Source: Verrucomicrobiia bacterium (GTDB taxonomy: Bacteria > Verrucomicrobiota > Verrucomicrobiia > Verrucomicrobiales > Akkermansiaceae). Taken from it: 32,416 nt of DNA. Below, one piece after another: positions 7,526 through 17,363 of the stretch. Under the pieces are notes generated by a model, which did not search any database, was not told the origin of the DNA, and saw nothing but the letters and a program-made list of their open reading frames with translations. Within the stretch, counting starts at the first letter, position 1. Each line of letters opens with the position of its first letter. The stretch covers positions 1 through 32,416 of the forward strand of contig JAUIJB010000049.1 of assembly GCA_030430455.1 (NCBI GenBank), given 5' to 3'. The position numbers and the translations under genes are program-made.

Positions 7526-8314
7526 ATGTCCGCCACGCGCCCCGACGGTCGCCAACCCGACCAGCTCCGCCCGATTTCCTTCGTTCCCGACGTGGCGCCC
7601 CACGCGCTCGGCTCGGTGCTGGTCTCCTTTGGCGACACCCGGGTGATCTGCTCGGCGAGCGTCGAGGATGACGTGCCGCGGTGGATGCGCCACCAGAAGG
7701 TCGCCGGCGGCTGGCTGACGGCGGAGTACTCGATGCTGCCCTACTCGACGCTGAGCCGGAAGCCGCGCGACATCTCGCGCGGTCGCCTCGATGGCCGCTC
7801 CTCCGAGATCCAGCGGCTGATCGGCCGCTCGCTGCGCGCGGTGACCGACCTCGGCAAGCTCGGCCAGCGCACGATCTGGATCGACTGCGACGTGCTGCAG
7901 GCCGACGGCGGCACCCGCACCGCGTCGATCACCGGGGGCTGCGTGGCCCTGGCGATCGCGCTCAACCGCCTGATGGGCGAGGGCAAGCTCAAGGACTTCC
8001 CGCTGCGCCAGCTCGTTTCCGCGGTGTCGTCGGGGGTCTTCGCGGACACCCCGGTGCTCGACCTGAACTACCCCGAGGACAAGGACGCCACGGTGGATTT
8101 CAACGTCGTGATGACCGAGGGCGAGGAGTTCGTCGAGGTCCAGGGCAGCGGCGAGGAGGCGGTCTTCTCCGGCGCGCAGATGAGCGCGATGCTCGAGCTC
8201 GCCGGCAAGGGTTGCCGCGAGCTGTTCACCCTGCAGAAGCAGGCCATCCTCGAGGCCGACCGCCCAGGCGGCGACGCCCTGGCCAGCCTGGCCGGCGCGT
8301 TCGGCGGGAGGTGA
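7526..8314 (+). CDS. rph: Ribonuclease PH
   Basis: 262 residues from ATG 7526. Diagnostic RNase PH segments are present in order: GSVLVSFGDTRVICSASVED, PRWMRHQKVAGGWLTAEYSM, SRGRLDGRSSEIQRLIGRSLRA, TIWIDCDVLQADGGTRTASI and YPEDKDATVDFNVVMT. It is a phosphate-dependent 3'-to-5' exoribonuclease that trims tRNA 3' ends, working as a hexameric ring in the cytoplasm. The length (about 240-260 is usual) is normal. It converges on serS, with only 64 bp between stop codons and no obvious Rho-independent hairpin there. Confidence 0.97.
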   Translation: MSATRPDGRQPDQLRPISFVPDVAPHALGSVLVSFGDTRVICSASVEDDVPRWMRHQKVAGGWLTAEYSMLPYSTLSRKPRDISRGRLDGRSSEIQRLIGRSLRAVTDLGKLGQRTIWIDCDVLQADGGTRTASITGGCVALAIALNRLMGEGKLKDFPLRQLVSAVSSGVFADTPVLDLNYPEDKDATVDFNVVMTEGEEFVEVQGSGEEAVFSGAQMSAMLELAGKGCRELFTLQKQAILEADRPGGDALASLAGAFGGR

Positions 8315-8378
8315 TCGTGGCGGTATTGGCGGGAGCGGAGCGGGTGGGCGGTGCGCACCGGCGGGACGCGCGCGCCGC

Positions 8379-9662
8379 TCAGCGGATCTCCGCGGCGCCG
8401 AAATACGGCACCAGGGCCTCGGGGAGCCGGATCGAGCCGTCGGGCTGCTGGCCCTGCTCGAGCACCGCGACGTAGAGCCGCGGCAGCGCGGTGCCGGAGC
8501 CGTTGAGGGTGTGGCAGAAGCGGTTCTTGCCCTCGCCATCCTTGAAGCGGAGCTTCATCCGGCGGGCTTGGTAGTCGGCGAAGTTCGAGCAGCTCGAGAC
8601 CTCGAGGTATTTCCCCTGGCCCGGCGCCCACACCTCGATGTCGTAGGTGCGCGTCGCGGAAAATCCGAGATCGCCGGTGCACAGCTCGATCGTGCGGTGG
8701 TGCAGGCCGAGCTTCTGCAGCGCCGCCTCGGCATGGCCGGTGAGTTCCTCGAGCACCTCGAAGGAGTGGTCGGGGTGGACGACCTGGACCAGCTCGACCT
8801 TGTCGAACTGGTGCACCCGGATGATCCCGCGGTTGTCGCGCCCGGCGCTGCCGGCCTCGCGGCGGAAGCAGGGCGTGTGGGCGCACAGCTTCTTCGGCAG
8901 CTCGGCCTCGGCGAGGAGGGTGTCACGGTAGAGGTTGGTGACCGGGACCTCGGCGGTCGGGGCCAGGAACATCTGGTTGCAGCCGGCCTCGTCGGGGTCG
9001 GTGCCGTACATGTCGTCCTCGAACTTCGGCAGCTGGCCGGTGCCCTCCATGCACTCGCGGCGGATGACGTGGGGGACGTTGACCTCCTCGTAGCCGTGCT
9101 CGCCCGATTGCAGGTCGAGGAGGAAGGCGATGAGCGCCCGCTCGAGCCGCGCGCCGGCGCCGCGGTAGACGGCGAAGCCCGAGCCCGAAATGCGGGTGGC
9201 GTCGTCGATCGAGATCAGCCCGAGCGCCTCGGCGAGCTCGAGGTGGTCCCTCGCCCCGTCGATCGCCGGCTTTTCCCCCCACTCGCGCACCACCGGGTTG
9301 GCCTCCTCGTCCTCGCCGACCGGGCAGCCCTCGTGCGGCAGGTTCGGGATGTTGAGGAGGAGCTCGTTCTGGCGGCCGGTGGCCTGCTCGGACTCGCTGT
9401 CGAGGGCGGCGATCTTCTCGTTGATGGCGCGGACCTCGGCCTCGATCGCCGCGGTGTCCCCGCCCTTCGACTTGAGCATGCCGATCTGCCTCGAGGTCTG
9501 CTTGCGCTCGGACTGCAGCTTCTGCTTGTCGGTCTCGGCGCGCCGGCGCGTCTCGTCGCAGGCGAGGACCTCGTCGATCAGGCTCCAGTGGTCGCCGCCA
9601 CGGGTCTTGAGGCGGGCGCGGACGGCGTCCGGGTTGTCGCGGATCTCGCGGATGTCGAGCAT
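8379..9662 (-). CDS. serS: Seryl-tRNA synthetase
   Basis: 427 residues from ATG at 9662 (MLDIREIRDNPDAV). The N-terminal tRNA-binding coiled coil spans about residues 25-110 (ETDKQKLQSERKQTSRQIG and AINEKIAALDSESEQ). The class II core follows, with motif 2 FRREAGSAGRDNRGIIRVHQ near residue 264 and motif 3 GSGTALPRL near 383. It charges tRNA-Ser (and tRNA-Sec where present) with serine in the cytoplasm. Length is normal. It is 65 bp downstream of the Ser/Thr kinase gene on the same strand, and no Shine-Dalgarno sequence precedes its ATG. Confidence 0.98.
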   Translation of the reverse strand: MLDIREIRDNPDAVRARLKTRGGDHWSLIDEVLACDETRRRAETDKQKLQSERKQTSRQIGMLKSKGGDTAAIEAEVRAINEKIAALDSESEQATGRQNELLLNIPNLPHEGCPVGEDEEANPVVREWGEKPAIDGARDHLELAEALGLISIDDATRISGSGFAVYRGAGARLERALIAFLLDLQSGEHGYEEVNVPHVIRRECMEGTGQLPKFEDDMYGTDPDEAGCNQMFLAPTAEVPVTNLYRDTLLAEAELPKKLCAHTPCFRREAGSAGRDNRGIIRVHQFDKVELVQVVHPDHSFEVLEELTGHAEAALQKLGLHHRTIELCTGDLGFSATRTYDIEVWAPGQGKYLEVSSCSNFADYQARRMKLRFKDGEGKNRFCHTLNGSGTALPRLYVAVLEQGQQPDGSIRLPEALVPYFGAAEIR

Positions 9663-9727
9663 GGCGGGGAGGCTCTACCGGAACGAGCGCCCGAGGTCCA
9701 CCGCGGATCTCGTCGCGACCGCGGGCC

Positions 9728-12016
9728 TCATCGGTTCTCCTGGCGCCGGCGCATGTAGTCGATCGCCTTGTGGGCGCGGTCGGCGACGTCGTCGCCGTGC
9801 TCCTCCGCGGTCAGCGGGGTGATCAGCTCGATCGCCCAGTCGGCCGACTCGCGCCCGGCCAGGCCGTTGATGATCTTGAGCTTCTCCGGGTCGCTCCTGG
9901 CCACCTCGACCAGCCGGCCCCACAGGCGGGTGTCGTCCTCCGGCTTCGCCTCGCGGTTCGGCCGGACGAGGAACTGGTAGGCGGCGTCGAAGCTGCGGTC
10001 CCGCAGGCTGCCGTCGGGCAGCGGGCCGAGGAAGCCGAGCAGGACCTCGAACATCGACTCGTCCGGCCAGTTCCGCGCGGCCTCCAGCGCGGCCAGCTGC
10101 TGGAACTGGTCGTCGGAATTCAGCGCCTCGGTGACGATCTCGCGGGCCTTCGGGCTGGCCGTGCGACCGAGCAGGCGGAGCATGGCCAGGCGGACCTCGC
10201 GGGTGGTGCTGCCGCGGTGGGCGGCGGCCAGCTTGTCGCCGTGGCGCTCGGGGTTGGGACTCTCCTCGAGGATCCGCGCCGCGGCGTCCTCGGCGGCCCG
10301 CCGCACGGACTCGTCGGTCGACAGCTGGATCAGCGAGAGGAAGGGGTCGAGGTGCTCACCCGAGGCCGCGGCGCCGGCCGACTTGACGGCCGCGGCGGCG
10401 AGGGAGGGGTCATCGGTCGAGCGGGCGAAGTCGAGCAGATCGTCGATGATCAGCGGGTTGCGGCGCATCAGCAGCACCCGCCCGATCAGGTCCTTGCGGG
10501 CCTCCGTCGGGAGCGGCTCCCCGGTGGCGAACTCGAGGATCCGCTGGTCGATCCGCGTGCCGTCCTTCGCCTGCGCCAGCGAAAGGGCCTTGTAGACCGC
10601 CGGGCGGTCCCGGTTGCTGCCGATCCTGACCGAGGAGAGCAGGACCTCGAGTTCGCGCTTGGTGACCGGCAGCTCGGTCGCCGCGGGGTCGCCGGCGACC
10701 TCGACCAGGCGGTTGTAGGTCTCGTTGGCCTCGTTGCTTCCGGTCCGGTTGAGCAGCAGCACGGCGAAGACGATCAGCAGCACGCCGGCGATGCCGGCGA
10801 TGGCCATCTTGGCGCCCTGGCTCATCCCGGCCTTGCGCCGCATCGTGGGAAGGGCCGCCGCCGCGGGCGCTCCCGGTGCCTGATCGTAACGGGTCGGGGC
10901 GGCGGTGGCCAGCGGGGTGGTCGGGATGGGAACGGATCCGCCGGCCTCCGGCACCGCCACCGGAATCGGCGCCGTGGCGGCCGGGTCGGGCGCGCCGGGC
11001 GCCGCCTCGGGGTTCTCGTGGGGGTGCAGCGAGGTGGTGTGCAGGCTCGGCGGGGCGCCGGACGGCGGTGCCAGCGGCTTGGGCGGCCTCGCGAGGGTCG
11101 CGGCCGGCTCGGGCTCCGGTTCGGGCTCCGAGCCGGGAATCACCAGGCGGGGACGCCTCGGGGCGGATTCCTCGGTCTGCTGGATCGTCTGGGTGTTCGG
11201 CTGGTCGAGGGTGATGAAGCTCTGCAGCGCCTCGCGGGCGTTCGCCGGCCGGTCGTCGGGGTCGCGGTTGACGTGCCACATGATCCACTCGTCGATCCAC
11301 TTCGGGATGTCCTTGCGAATCTCACTGAGCGGGGTGATGCGATGCTCGAGGTGGGCCGCCATCACCTGCGGGCCGGTCTCGCCCTGGAAGGGCATCTCGC
11401 CGGCCAGCGCCGTGTAGTAGACGCAGCCGATGGCATACATGTCGGTCCGCGCGTCGACCGGCTTGCGCTCGAATTGCTCCGGCGCCATGAAGAAGATCGA
11501 CCCGAGCACGGCGTCGTTCTCGTCGGTCTCCTGCAGGCTCGGCGTGGGGCTGAAGCGGGCGAGGCCGAAGTCGACGATCTTGGCCTGGAACTTCCCCGAG
11601 GGCAGCCAGTTGAGCATCACGTTCGAGGTCTTCAGGTCCTGGTGGATCAGCCCGAGGTCCTGGGCGGCGATCATGCCCTCCTGGATCTGCAGGCACAGCT
11701 CGCGGAAGTCCTCCCAGGTCAGCGGGGCATCCTCGACGATCTCGTCGAGCGTCCGGCCGGTGATGAGCTCCATCACGACGAAGGGACCGTCCTCGTCGCC
11801 GTCGACATCGTAGACGGTGACGATGTTGGGATGCTGCATCGCGGCGAGCGTGGCGCTCTCCTTGGTCAGCTGGCGGGTCGCCTCCTCCTCCTGGCCCTCC
11901 TCGGTGACGATCCGCTTCAGGGCGACCTCGCGGTTCAGGCTGCGGTCCCAGGCGCGATAGACGGCACCTGCCCCGCCCTCGCCCAGCTTTCCCCGGATTT
12001 CGTAGCGATCCTGCAT
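9728..12016 (-). CDS. Transmembrane Ser/Thr protein kinase with extracytoplasmic HEAT-like repeats
   Basis: 762 residues from ATG 12016 (MQDRYEIRGK, preceded by GGGAAG); an upstream in-frame TTG at 12034 is unlikely. The kinase domain (about 5-275) has glycine loop GEGGAGAVY (12-20), VALK with Lys34, HQDLKTSN (125-132), DFG (149-151) and APE (178-180). The catalytic loop reads H-Q-D instead of H-R-D, so it is a non-RD kinase; catalytic Asp127 and Asn132 are kept. A Pro/Ala/Glu-rich linker (about 280-395) leads to one membrane span (about 400-420) and a C-terminal helical domain of HEAT/armadillo-like repeats (to 762). By family this is a PknB-type Hanks kinase sensing through its external domain. 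The ligand is unknown. Divergent from recQ. Confidence 0.93.
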   Translation of the reverse strand: MQDRYEIRGKLGEGGAGAVYRAWDRSLNREVALKRIVTEEGQEEEATRQLTKESATLAAMQHPNIVTVYDVDGDEDGPFVVMELITGRTLDEIVEDAPLTWEDFRELCLQIQEGMIAAQDLGLIHQDLKTSNVMLNWLPSGKFQAKIVDFGLARFSPTPSLQETDENDAVLGSIFFMAPEQFERKPVDARTDMYAIGCVYYTALAGEMPFQGETGPQVMAAHLEHRITPLSEIRKDIPKWIDEWIMWHVNRDPDDRPANAREALQSFITLDQPNTQTIQQTEESAPRRPRLVIPGSEPEPEPEPAATLARPPKPLAPPSGAPPSLHTTSLHPHENPEAAPGAPDPAATAPIPVAVPEAGGSVPIPTTPLATAAPTRYDQAPGAPAAAALPTMRRKAGMSQGAKMAIAGIAGVLLIVFAVLLLNRTGSNEANETYNRLVEVAGDPAATELPVTKRELEVLLSSVRIGSNRDRPAVYKALSLAQAKDGTRIDQRILEFATGEPLPTEARKDLIGRVLLMRRNPLIIDDLLDFARSTDDPSLAAAAVKSAGAAASGEHLDPFLSLIQLSTDESVRRAAEDAAARILEESPNPERHGDKLAAAHRGSTTREVRLAMLRLLGRTASPKAREIVTEALNSDDQFQQLAALEAARNWPDESMFEVLLGFLGPLPDGSLRDRSFDAAYQFLVRPNREAKPEDDTRLWGRLVEVARSDPEKLKIINGLAGRESADWAIELITPLTAEEHGDDVADRAHKAIDYMRRRQENR

Positions 12017-12085
12017 CGAGACTTCCCGATACAACTGACGCCGGTGGCGCCCGACCGCAACGCTGAATCACGTTCTTGCGGGAAT

Positions 12086-12121
12086 GGCCCGCGTCTTGGC
12101 CCGCGTCTTGGCTCGTGCCTT
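12086..12121 (+). repeat. Three 12-bp direct repeats in the kinase-recQ intergenic region
   Basis: Two perfect copies of GGCCCGCGTCTT (12086-12097, 12098-12109) and a third diverged copy GGCTCGTGCCTT (12110-12121). The end of the third copy supplies the first two T residues of the recQ -35 hexamer TTGCCA; each of the first two copies ends in TT followed by GG, giving alternative TTGG hexamers one repeat upstream. Confidence 0.85.
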
Positions 12122-12153
12122 GCCAGCCGACCGGGGGCGGTCATGCTCGGCCG
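12120..12153 (+). promoter_or_regulatory. Predicted leaderless promoter of recQ
   Basis: TTGCCA (12120-12125), 16-base spacer, CATGCT (12142-12147), then 6 bases to the GTG at 12154. There is no Shine-Dalgarno sequence before this GTG. The same -35 hexamer is used at lepB. Confidence 0.55.
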
Positions 12154-14061
<1,908 letters not shown>

Positions 14062-14073
14062 GGGAGATCCGGG

Positions 14074-14110
14074 CTGACATCGCCCACCGCGGGCCTATGT
14101 TGGCCGGATC
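14074..14110 (+). promoter_or_regulatory. Predicted leaderless promoter of ppk2
   Basis: CTGACA (14074-14079), 16-base spacer, TATGTT (14096-14101), then 9 bases to ATG 14111. It lies wholly in the 49-bp gap after recQ, so ppk2 probably has its own promoter. Confidence 0.55.
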
Positions 14111-14956
14111 ATGGGCAAGAAGGACAAGGGCAAGGCCGGGGACAAGGACGCCAAGATCGAGAAGATCGAGAAGATCGACAAGCTCGACAAGAAGACCTAC
14201 CGCAAGGAGCTCGAGCGGCTGCAGGTCGAGTTGTGCAAGCTGCAGTCGTGGGTGGTCCGCACCGGTGCCAAGGTCGCGGTGATCTTCGAGGGCCGCGACA
14301 CCGCGGGCAAGGGTGGCGTGATCAAGCGCATCGTCGAGAAGGTCAGCCCGCGGGTGTTCCGGGTCGTCGCCCTGCCGGCGCCCAACGACCGCGAGAAGTC
14401 GCAGTTCTACTTCCAGCGCTACGCCGCCCACCTGCCCGCCGCGGGCGAGGTCGTCATCTTCGACCGCAGCTGGTACAACCGCGCCGGCGTCGAGCCGGTG
14501 ATGGGCTTCTGCAGCGAGGAGGAGTACGAGGAGTTCCTGCTGATGTGCCCGGCCTGGGAGATGGCGCTCATCCGCTCCGAGATCCGCCTGATCAAGTATT
14601 TCCTGGTGGTCAGCCCCGAGGAGCAGCTGAAGCGCTTCGAGTCGCGCATCGAGGAGCCGACCAAGCAGTGGAAGTTGAGTCCCATGGATCTCCACGCGCG
14701 CGATAAGTGGTACGACTACTCGAGGGCCTACGACCGGATGTTCACCGCCACCGACACCACCCACGCGCCGTGGAACCTGGTGCGCTCGGACGACAAGAAG
14801 CGCGCCCGGCTCAACTGCATCAACCACCTCCTCGCACAGATCCCCTACGAGGGATTCGAGCCGATCGACGTCGAGTTGCCGCCGCTGCAGGACCGCAACG
14901 GCTGCTCGGACGAGGTGATGCTCAAGGAGCGCAACTTCGTCGATGAGCGCTTCTAG
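14111..14956 (+). CDS. ppk2: Polyphosphate kinase 2 family protein (PPK2)
   Basis: 281 residues from ATG 14111. A Lys/Asp-rich N-terminal extension with a short internal repeat (KIEKIEKIDKLDKK, about 15-28) precedes the P-loop core: Walker A GRDTAGKGG (61-69), Walker B VVIFDRSWYNRAGVE (114-128) and the lid segment KQWKLSPMDLHARDKWYDY near residue 195. PPK2 enzymes transfer phosphate between polyphosphate and nucleotides, most often making ADP/ATP or GTP from the lower phosphate. One-domain architecture points to class I or III; which nucleotide it prefers cannot be told. The stop TAG is followed at once by an 8-bp tandem repeat, beyond which is the convergent HAD gene. Confidence 0.95.
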   Translation: MGKKDKGKAGDKDAKIEKIEKIDKLDKKTYRKELERLQVELCKLQSWVVRTGAKVAVIFEGRDTAGKGGVIKRIVEKVSPRVFRVVALPAPNDREKSQFYFQRYAAHLPAAGEVVIFDRSWYNRAGVEPVMGFCSEEEYEEFLLMCPAWEMALIRSEIRLIKYFLVVSPEEQLKRFESRIEEPTKQWKLSPMDLHARDKWYDYSRAYDRMFTATDTTHAPWNLVRSDDKKRARLNCINHLLAQIPYEGFEPIDVELPPLQDRNGCSDEVMLKERNFVDERF

Positions 14957-15000
14957 TGAGCCAGTGAGCCAGTGAGCCAGTGAGCCAGTGAGCCAGTGAG
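14957..15000. repeat. 8-bp tandem repeat (TGAGCCAG)5 between convergent genes
   Basis: Five perfect copies of TGAGCCAG (14957-14996) plus TGAG (14997-15000) begin on the base after the ppk2 stop codon. Because 8 is not a multiple of 3, TGA occurs in all three forward frames. The HAD gene, on the other strand, ends at 15016. Confidence 0.97.
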
Positions 15001-15015
15001 GCGGTGGGACGTTGA

Positions 15016-15813
15016 CTAGGCGGGGAAGAAGTGCCGCAGTGCCTCGAGGCAGCCGGCGGCGTGCGCGGCGGTCGCCTGGTAGCCGCCGAGGGCGGCGACG
15101 TGGGCGCGCACCTCGGCCACGGCGTTGGCCGGGCAGGCGAACATGGCGGCGGCGTCGGGGTGGAGCATGCCGAGGTCGTTGTGGCTGTCGCCGACGGCGA
15201 AGCAGGACGCCGGGGCGACCCCGAAGTGGCGGGCGACCTCGCCCAGACTACTGCCTTTGTGGTAGTTCCGGTGGCCGAAGCGCAGCCAGATCGAGTTGCG
15301 CTGCCAGCCGAGCAGCGGTTCGCCGGCGGCGAGCTCCATGACCCGCGCGGCGATCCACTCCATTTCCTCCTCGGTGCGGGCGACCAGCCCGGCGGGCTCG
15401 CCCTGCTGGACGATCCAGGTCGCCCCGGTGTGCTCTTCGACCTCGCGGCGGATCACCTCGAGGGTCGCGGCGACCTCGACGAAGAAGCGCCGGTGTTCCT
15501 CCTCGAGGCGGCTCATCCACGGTTCGTGGGGGGTCCAGCGGGCGCCGGGGGCGGGCAGCCAGACCTCGCGCTCGCGGGCGACGACCCAGTCCGGGGCGAA
15601 GGGGAAGCCGCTTTCCTCGAGCCCCTCGGCGAGGTGCTCGATCGAGCGGCCGGTGTTGATGCCCCAGACCGCGCCGTGGTCCTCGCGCAGGCGGCGCAGG
15701 CAGTCGAAGACGGCCGGATCGACCGGCGGATCCGTCGCCGGATCGTGCAGGCTGCCATCGAAGTCGAACGACAACACGTGGCGCGGCGTGGGCGGGGGCG
15801 CGAGCGGGTTCAC
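15016..15813 (-). CDS. HAD-superfamily (Cof/IIB type) hydrolase, probable sugar phosphatase
   Basis: 265 residues from GTG 15813, chosen from promoter spacing. HAD motif I is FDFDGSLHD with nucleophile Asp17 and Asp19. Motif II is GINTGRS. A large cap domain (about 80-190) is inserted after motif II as in class IIB enzymes. Motif III Lys lies in NYHKGSSLGEV and motif IV is GDSHNDLGML near residue 207. Such enzymes dephosphorylate sugar phosphates or related small molecules in the cytoplasm; sucrose- or trehalose-phosphate phosphatases share this layout. The substrate cannot be assigned. The gene converges on ppk2 and is downstream of the OmpA-like gene on the same strand, with its own predicted promoter. 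Confidence 0.88.
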   Translation of the reverse strand: MNPLAPPPTPRHVLSFDFDGSLHDPATDPPVDPAVFDCLRRLREDHGAVWGINTGRSIEHLAEGLEESGFPFAPDWVVAREREVWLPAPGARWTPHEPWMSRLEEEHRRFFVEVAATLEVIRREVEEHTGATWIVQQGEPAGLVARTEEEMEWIAARVMELAAGEPLLGWQRNSIWLRFGHRNYHKGSSLGEVARHFGVAPASCFAVGDSHNDLGMLHPDAAAMFACPANAVAEVRAHVAALGGYQATAAHAAGCLEALRHFFPA

Positions 15814-15849
15814 GGCCGGGCGTTAGCACGGCTGGTGGCGGCCGGCCAG
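15814..15849 (-). promoter_or_regulatory. Predicted leaderless promoter of the HAD gene
   Basis: Minus strand: CTGGCC (15849-15844), 16-base spacer, GCTAAC (15827-15822), then 8 bases to GTG at 15813. It supports GTG 15813 as the start and independent expression from the upstream OmpA-like gene. Confidence 0.5.
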
Positions 15850-15897
15850 TCCGGTGTCCTGCCGGGAGCAGGGGAGGCCGGTCCTCGACGGTGACGG

Positions 15898-15924
15898 ATC
15901 ACTCGGATGAGTCGGATCATTCGG
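15898..15924. repeat. Three imperfect 9-bp repeats over the stop codon of the OmpA-like gene
   Basis: ATCACTCGG, ATGAGTCGG and ATCATTCGG lie head to tail. The stop codon of the OmpA-like gene (complement of 15917-15919) falls in the third unit. The common word is TCGGAT, similar in style to the TCCG repeats at 6121-6195. Confidence 0.8.
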
Positions 15925-17269
15925 GAATGGGAATCGCCCGGGGCGGGGCGGCGGGCTCCTCGACCACCCGGGCGGGTGGGGGCTCCTCAACGGGCCGGGC
16001 GGCGGGCTCCTCAACAGGCCGGGCGGGCGGGGGCTCCTCAACCACCCGGGCCCGTGGTGCCGCGGGCTCCGGCTCCGCCACCGGGGTGGCGCGCGGCGGC
16101 GGGTCCTCCGCCGCGACCGCAGGGGGAGTGCTCTCCTCCCGGCGGGGCGGGGTTCCGGCGGGCTTGTCCCGGCCCGGCGGGGGAATCGTCGGGCGGACCC
16201 GCTGCGGCTTCTGCTCGATGGACACCGCGGGTCCGGCGGGCGGTCGCTCGCGACGCATCTTGATCTCGACGCGGCGGTTCGGCGCCTGCTCGTCGACGCT
16301 GCCACCGGCGACGATCGGCTGCGACTCGCCGAAGCCGCGGGTGATGATGCGGGTCGGGTCGAGCCGCAGCGAGTCGACGAGGTAGCTCTTCACCGCGGCC
16401 GCGCGCCGCTGCGACAGGTCGAGGTTGAAGGCGTCGCCGCCGTGCAGGTCGGTGTGACCCTCGATCCAGCAGAACAGCTGCGGGTTGCGCTCGACGAGGA
16501 GAGCGAGCTTCATCAGCCCCACGCGCGCGCTCTCGCGCAGCTCCGCGCTGTTGTATTCGAAGAGCAGGTCGCTCGGCAGCATCGTCTTGCTGCCGAGCAG
16601 GACGTCCTCGGGAAGCCCGATCAACTCGTCCAGGCTGACCGCGCCGTCGAGGGCGCCCTCGTCGCTGTTGCCGTCGTTGCCGCGGCGGATGATTTCCTCG
16701 GTGACCTCGTCGAGCGAGGCATCGGGGTCCTCGACGGCCCCCGGGTCCACGGTGATCTGGCCCTCCGCGGCGGGCGGCAGCGGATCCTCGGTGCTGCCCA
16801 TCTCGTCGAGGTCGGTGGGCAACTCGAAGTCCAGCTCGGTGACCTCGCCGGCGGCCTCCGGCGAACCCTCGGCGGTGGCCGGCGCGCCGGCCTGCAGCGC
16901 GAAGCTCGGGTCGACCACCTCGGTGCTCAGGTCGAGCTCGGTGTTCTCGGGGAGCTGGGCGAGGAGGTCGATTTCATCGAGCAGGGCGGCGGCGTCCTCG
17001 GGCTGGACCGGCTCGGGGGTGTCGGGGATCAGGCGGAGGTCCGGCGGCAGGACCTCGACGCGCTGAATGTCGAGCGGTGCGGTGCGCAGCTCCTCGGCGG
17101 CCTCGAAGCCGAGGGCGACCCGGACGTGGCCGAGGGTCAGGAAGGCGGCGATGTGGATCAGGACGGCGAGCAGGAACGCCACGGCGACCCACCAGCCCAG
17201 ATGGTCGGGTCCCGGGAGGCGCGTCGGACGGTCGAATTGACGGTCCCGCCAGCTGTAGCTTTCCGCCAT
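15917..17269 (-). CDS. Inner-membrane-anchored OmpA-domain protein with Pro/Glu-repeat tail
   Basis: 450 residues from ATG 17269. A cytoplasmic N-terminus is followed by one uncleaved membrane span (26-48, WWVAVAFLLAVLIHIAAF), then an acidic low-complexity periplasmic linker (about 80-225). The OmpA-type peptidoglycan-binding domain (232-338) has DLLFEYNSAEL, EGHTDLHGGDAFNLDLSQRR and TRGFGESQP; Asp274 and Arg289 match the residues that hold diaminopimelate in OmpA. The tail (339-450) is Pro-rich and ends in repeats VVEEPPPAR, PVEEPAAR, PVEEPPPAR, VVEEPAAPP. It would tether the inner membrane to the cell wall. The order (span, OmpA domain, Pro tail) resembles neither Pal nor a stator MotB exactly, and I cannot give it a specific role. 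Divergent from the H1-like gene. Confidence 0.88.
   Translation of the reverse strand: MAESYSWRDRQFDRPTRLPGPDHLGWWVAVAFLLAVLIHIAAFLTLGHVRVALGFEAAEELRTAPLDIQRVEVLPPDLRLIPDTPEPVQPEDAAALLDEIDLLAQLPENTELDLSTEVVDPSFALQAGAPATAEGSPEAAGEVTELDFELPTDLDEMGSTEDPLPPAAEGQITVDPGAVEDPDASLDEVTEEIIRRGNDGNSDEGALDGAVSLDELIGLPEDVLLGSKTMLPSDLLFEYNSAELRESARVGLMKLALLVERNPQLFCWIEGHTDLHGGDAFNLDLSQRRAAAVKSYLVDSLRLDPTRIITRGFGESQPIVAGGSVDEQAPNRRVEIKMRRERPPAGPAVSIEQKPQRVRPTIPPPGRDKPAGTPPRREESTPPAVAAEDPPPRATPVAEPEPAAPRARVVEEPPPARPVEEPAARPVEEPPPARVVEEPAAPPRAIPIPE
15954..16058 (-). repeat. In-frame 24/27-bp repeats coding VEEP-type units
   Basis: Four units, each starting GGCTCCTC on the plus strand, begin at 15954, 15981, 16005 and 16032 (spacing 27, 24, 27). 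Spacing is always a multiple of 3 and they encode nine- or eight-residue V/P-V-E-E-P units at the C-terminus of the OmpA-like protein. Confidence 0.85.
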
Positions 17270-17304
17270 GGACTAAGGGTAGTTCGGGGGGATGAATGTG
17301 ACAA
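17270..17304 (-). promoter_or_regulatory. Predicted leaderless promoter of the OmpA-like gene
   Basis: Minus strand: TTGTCA (17304-17299), 17-base spacer, TACCCT (17281-17276), then 6 bases to ATG at 17269. This is one of the best consensus matches in the window. It lies in the 94-bp divergent region shared with the H1-like gene. Confidence 0.6.
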
Positions 17305-17363
17305 TCTTGGGCTTTACAAGCGTGACCGGTGTTGGCACTGGCGCTGCTCATCCCTGAAGCGAC

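Noticed and set aside
12076..12153. ATG at 12076 as the recQ start
   Set aside because: The added 26 residues (Trp/Pro/Ser-rich) are coded by the 12-bp repeats and the promoter itself, and RecQ proteins normally begin close to the FGLRSFRPGQ segment.
14957..15000. Possible CRISPR array or attachment site
   Set aside because: The repeat has an 8-bp unit with no spacers and there are no cas or integrase genes nearby; it is a plain tandem repeat.
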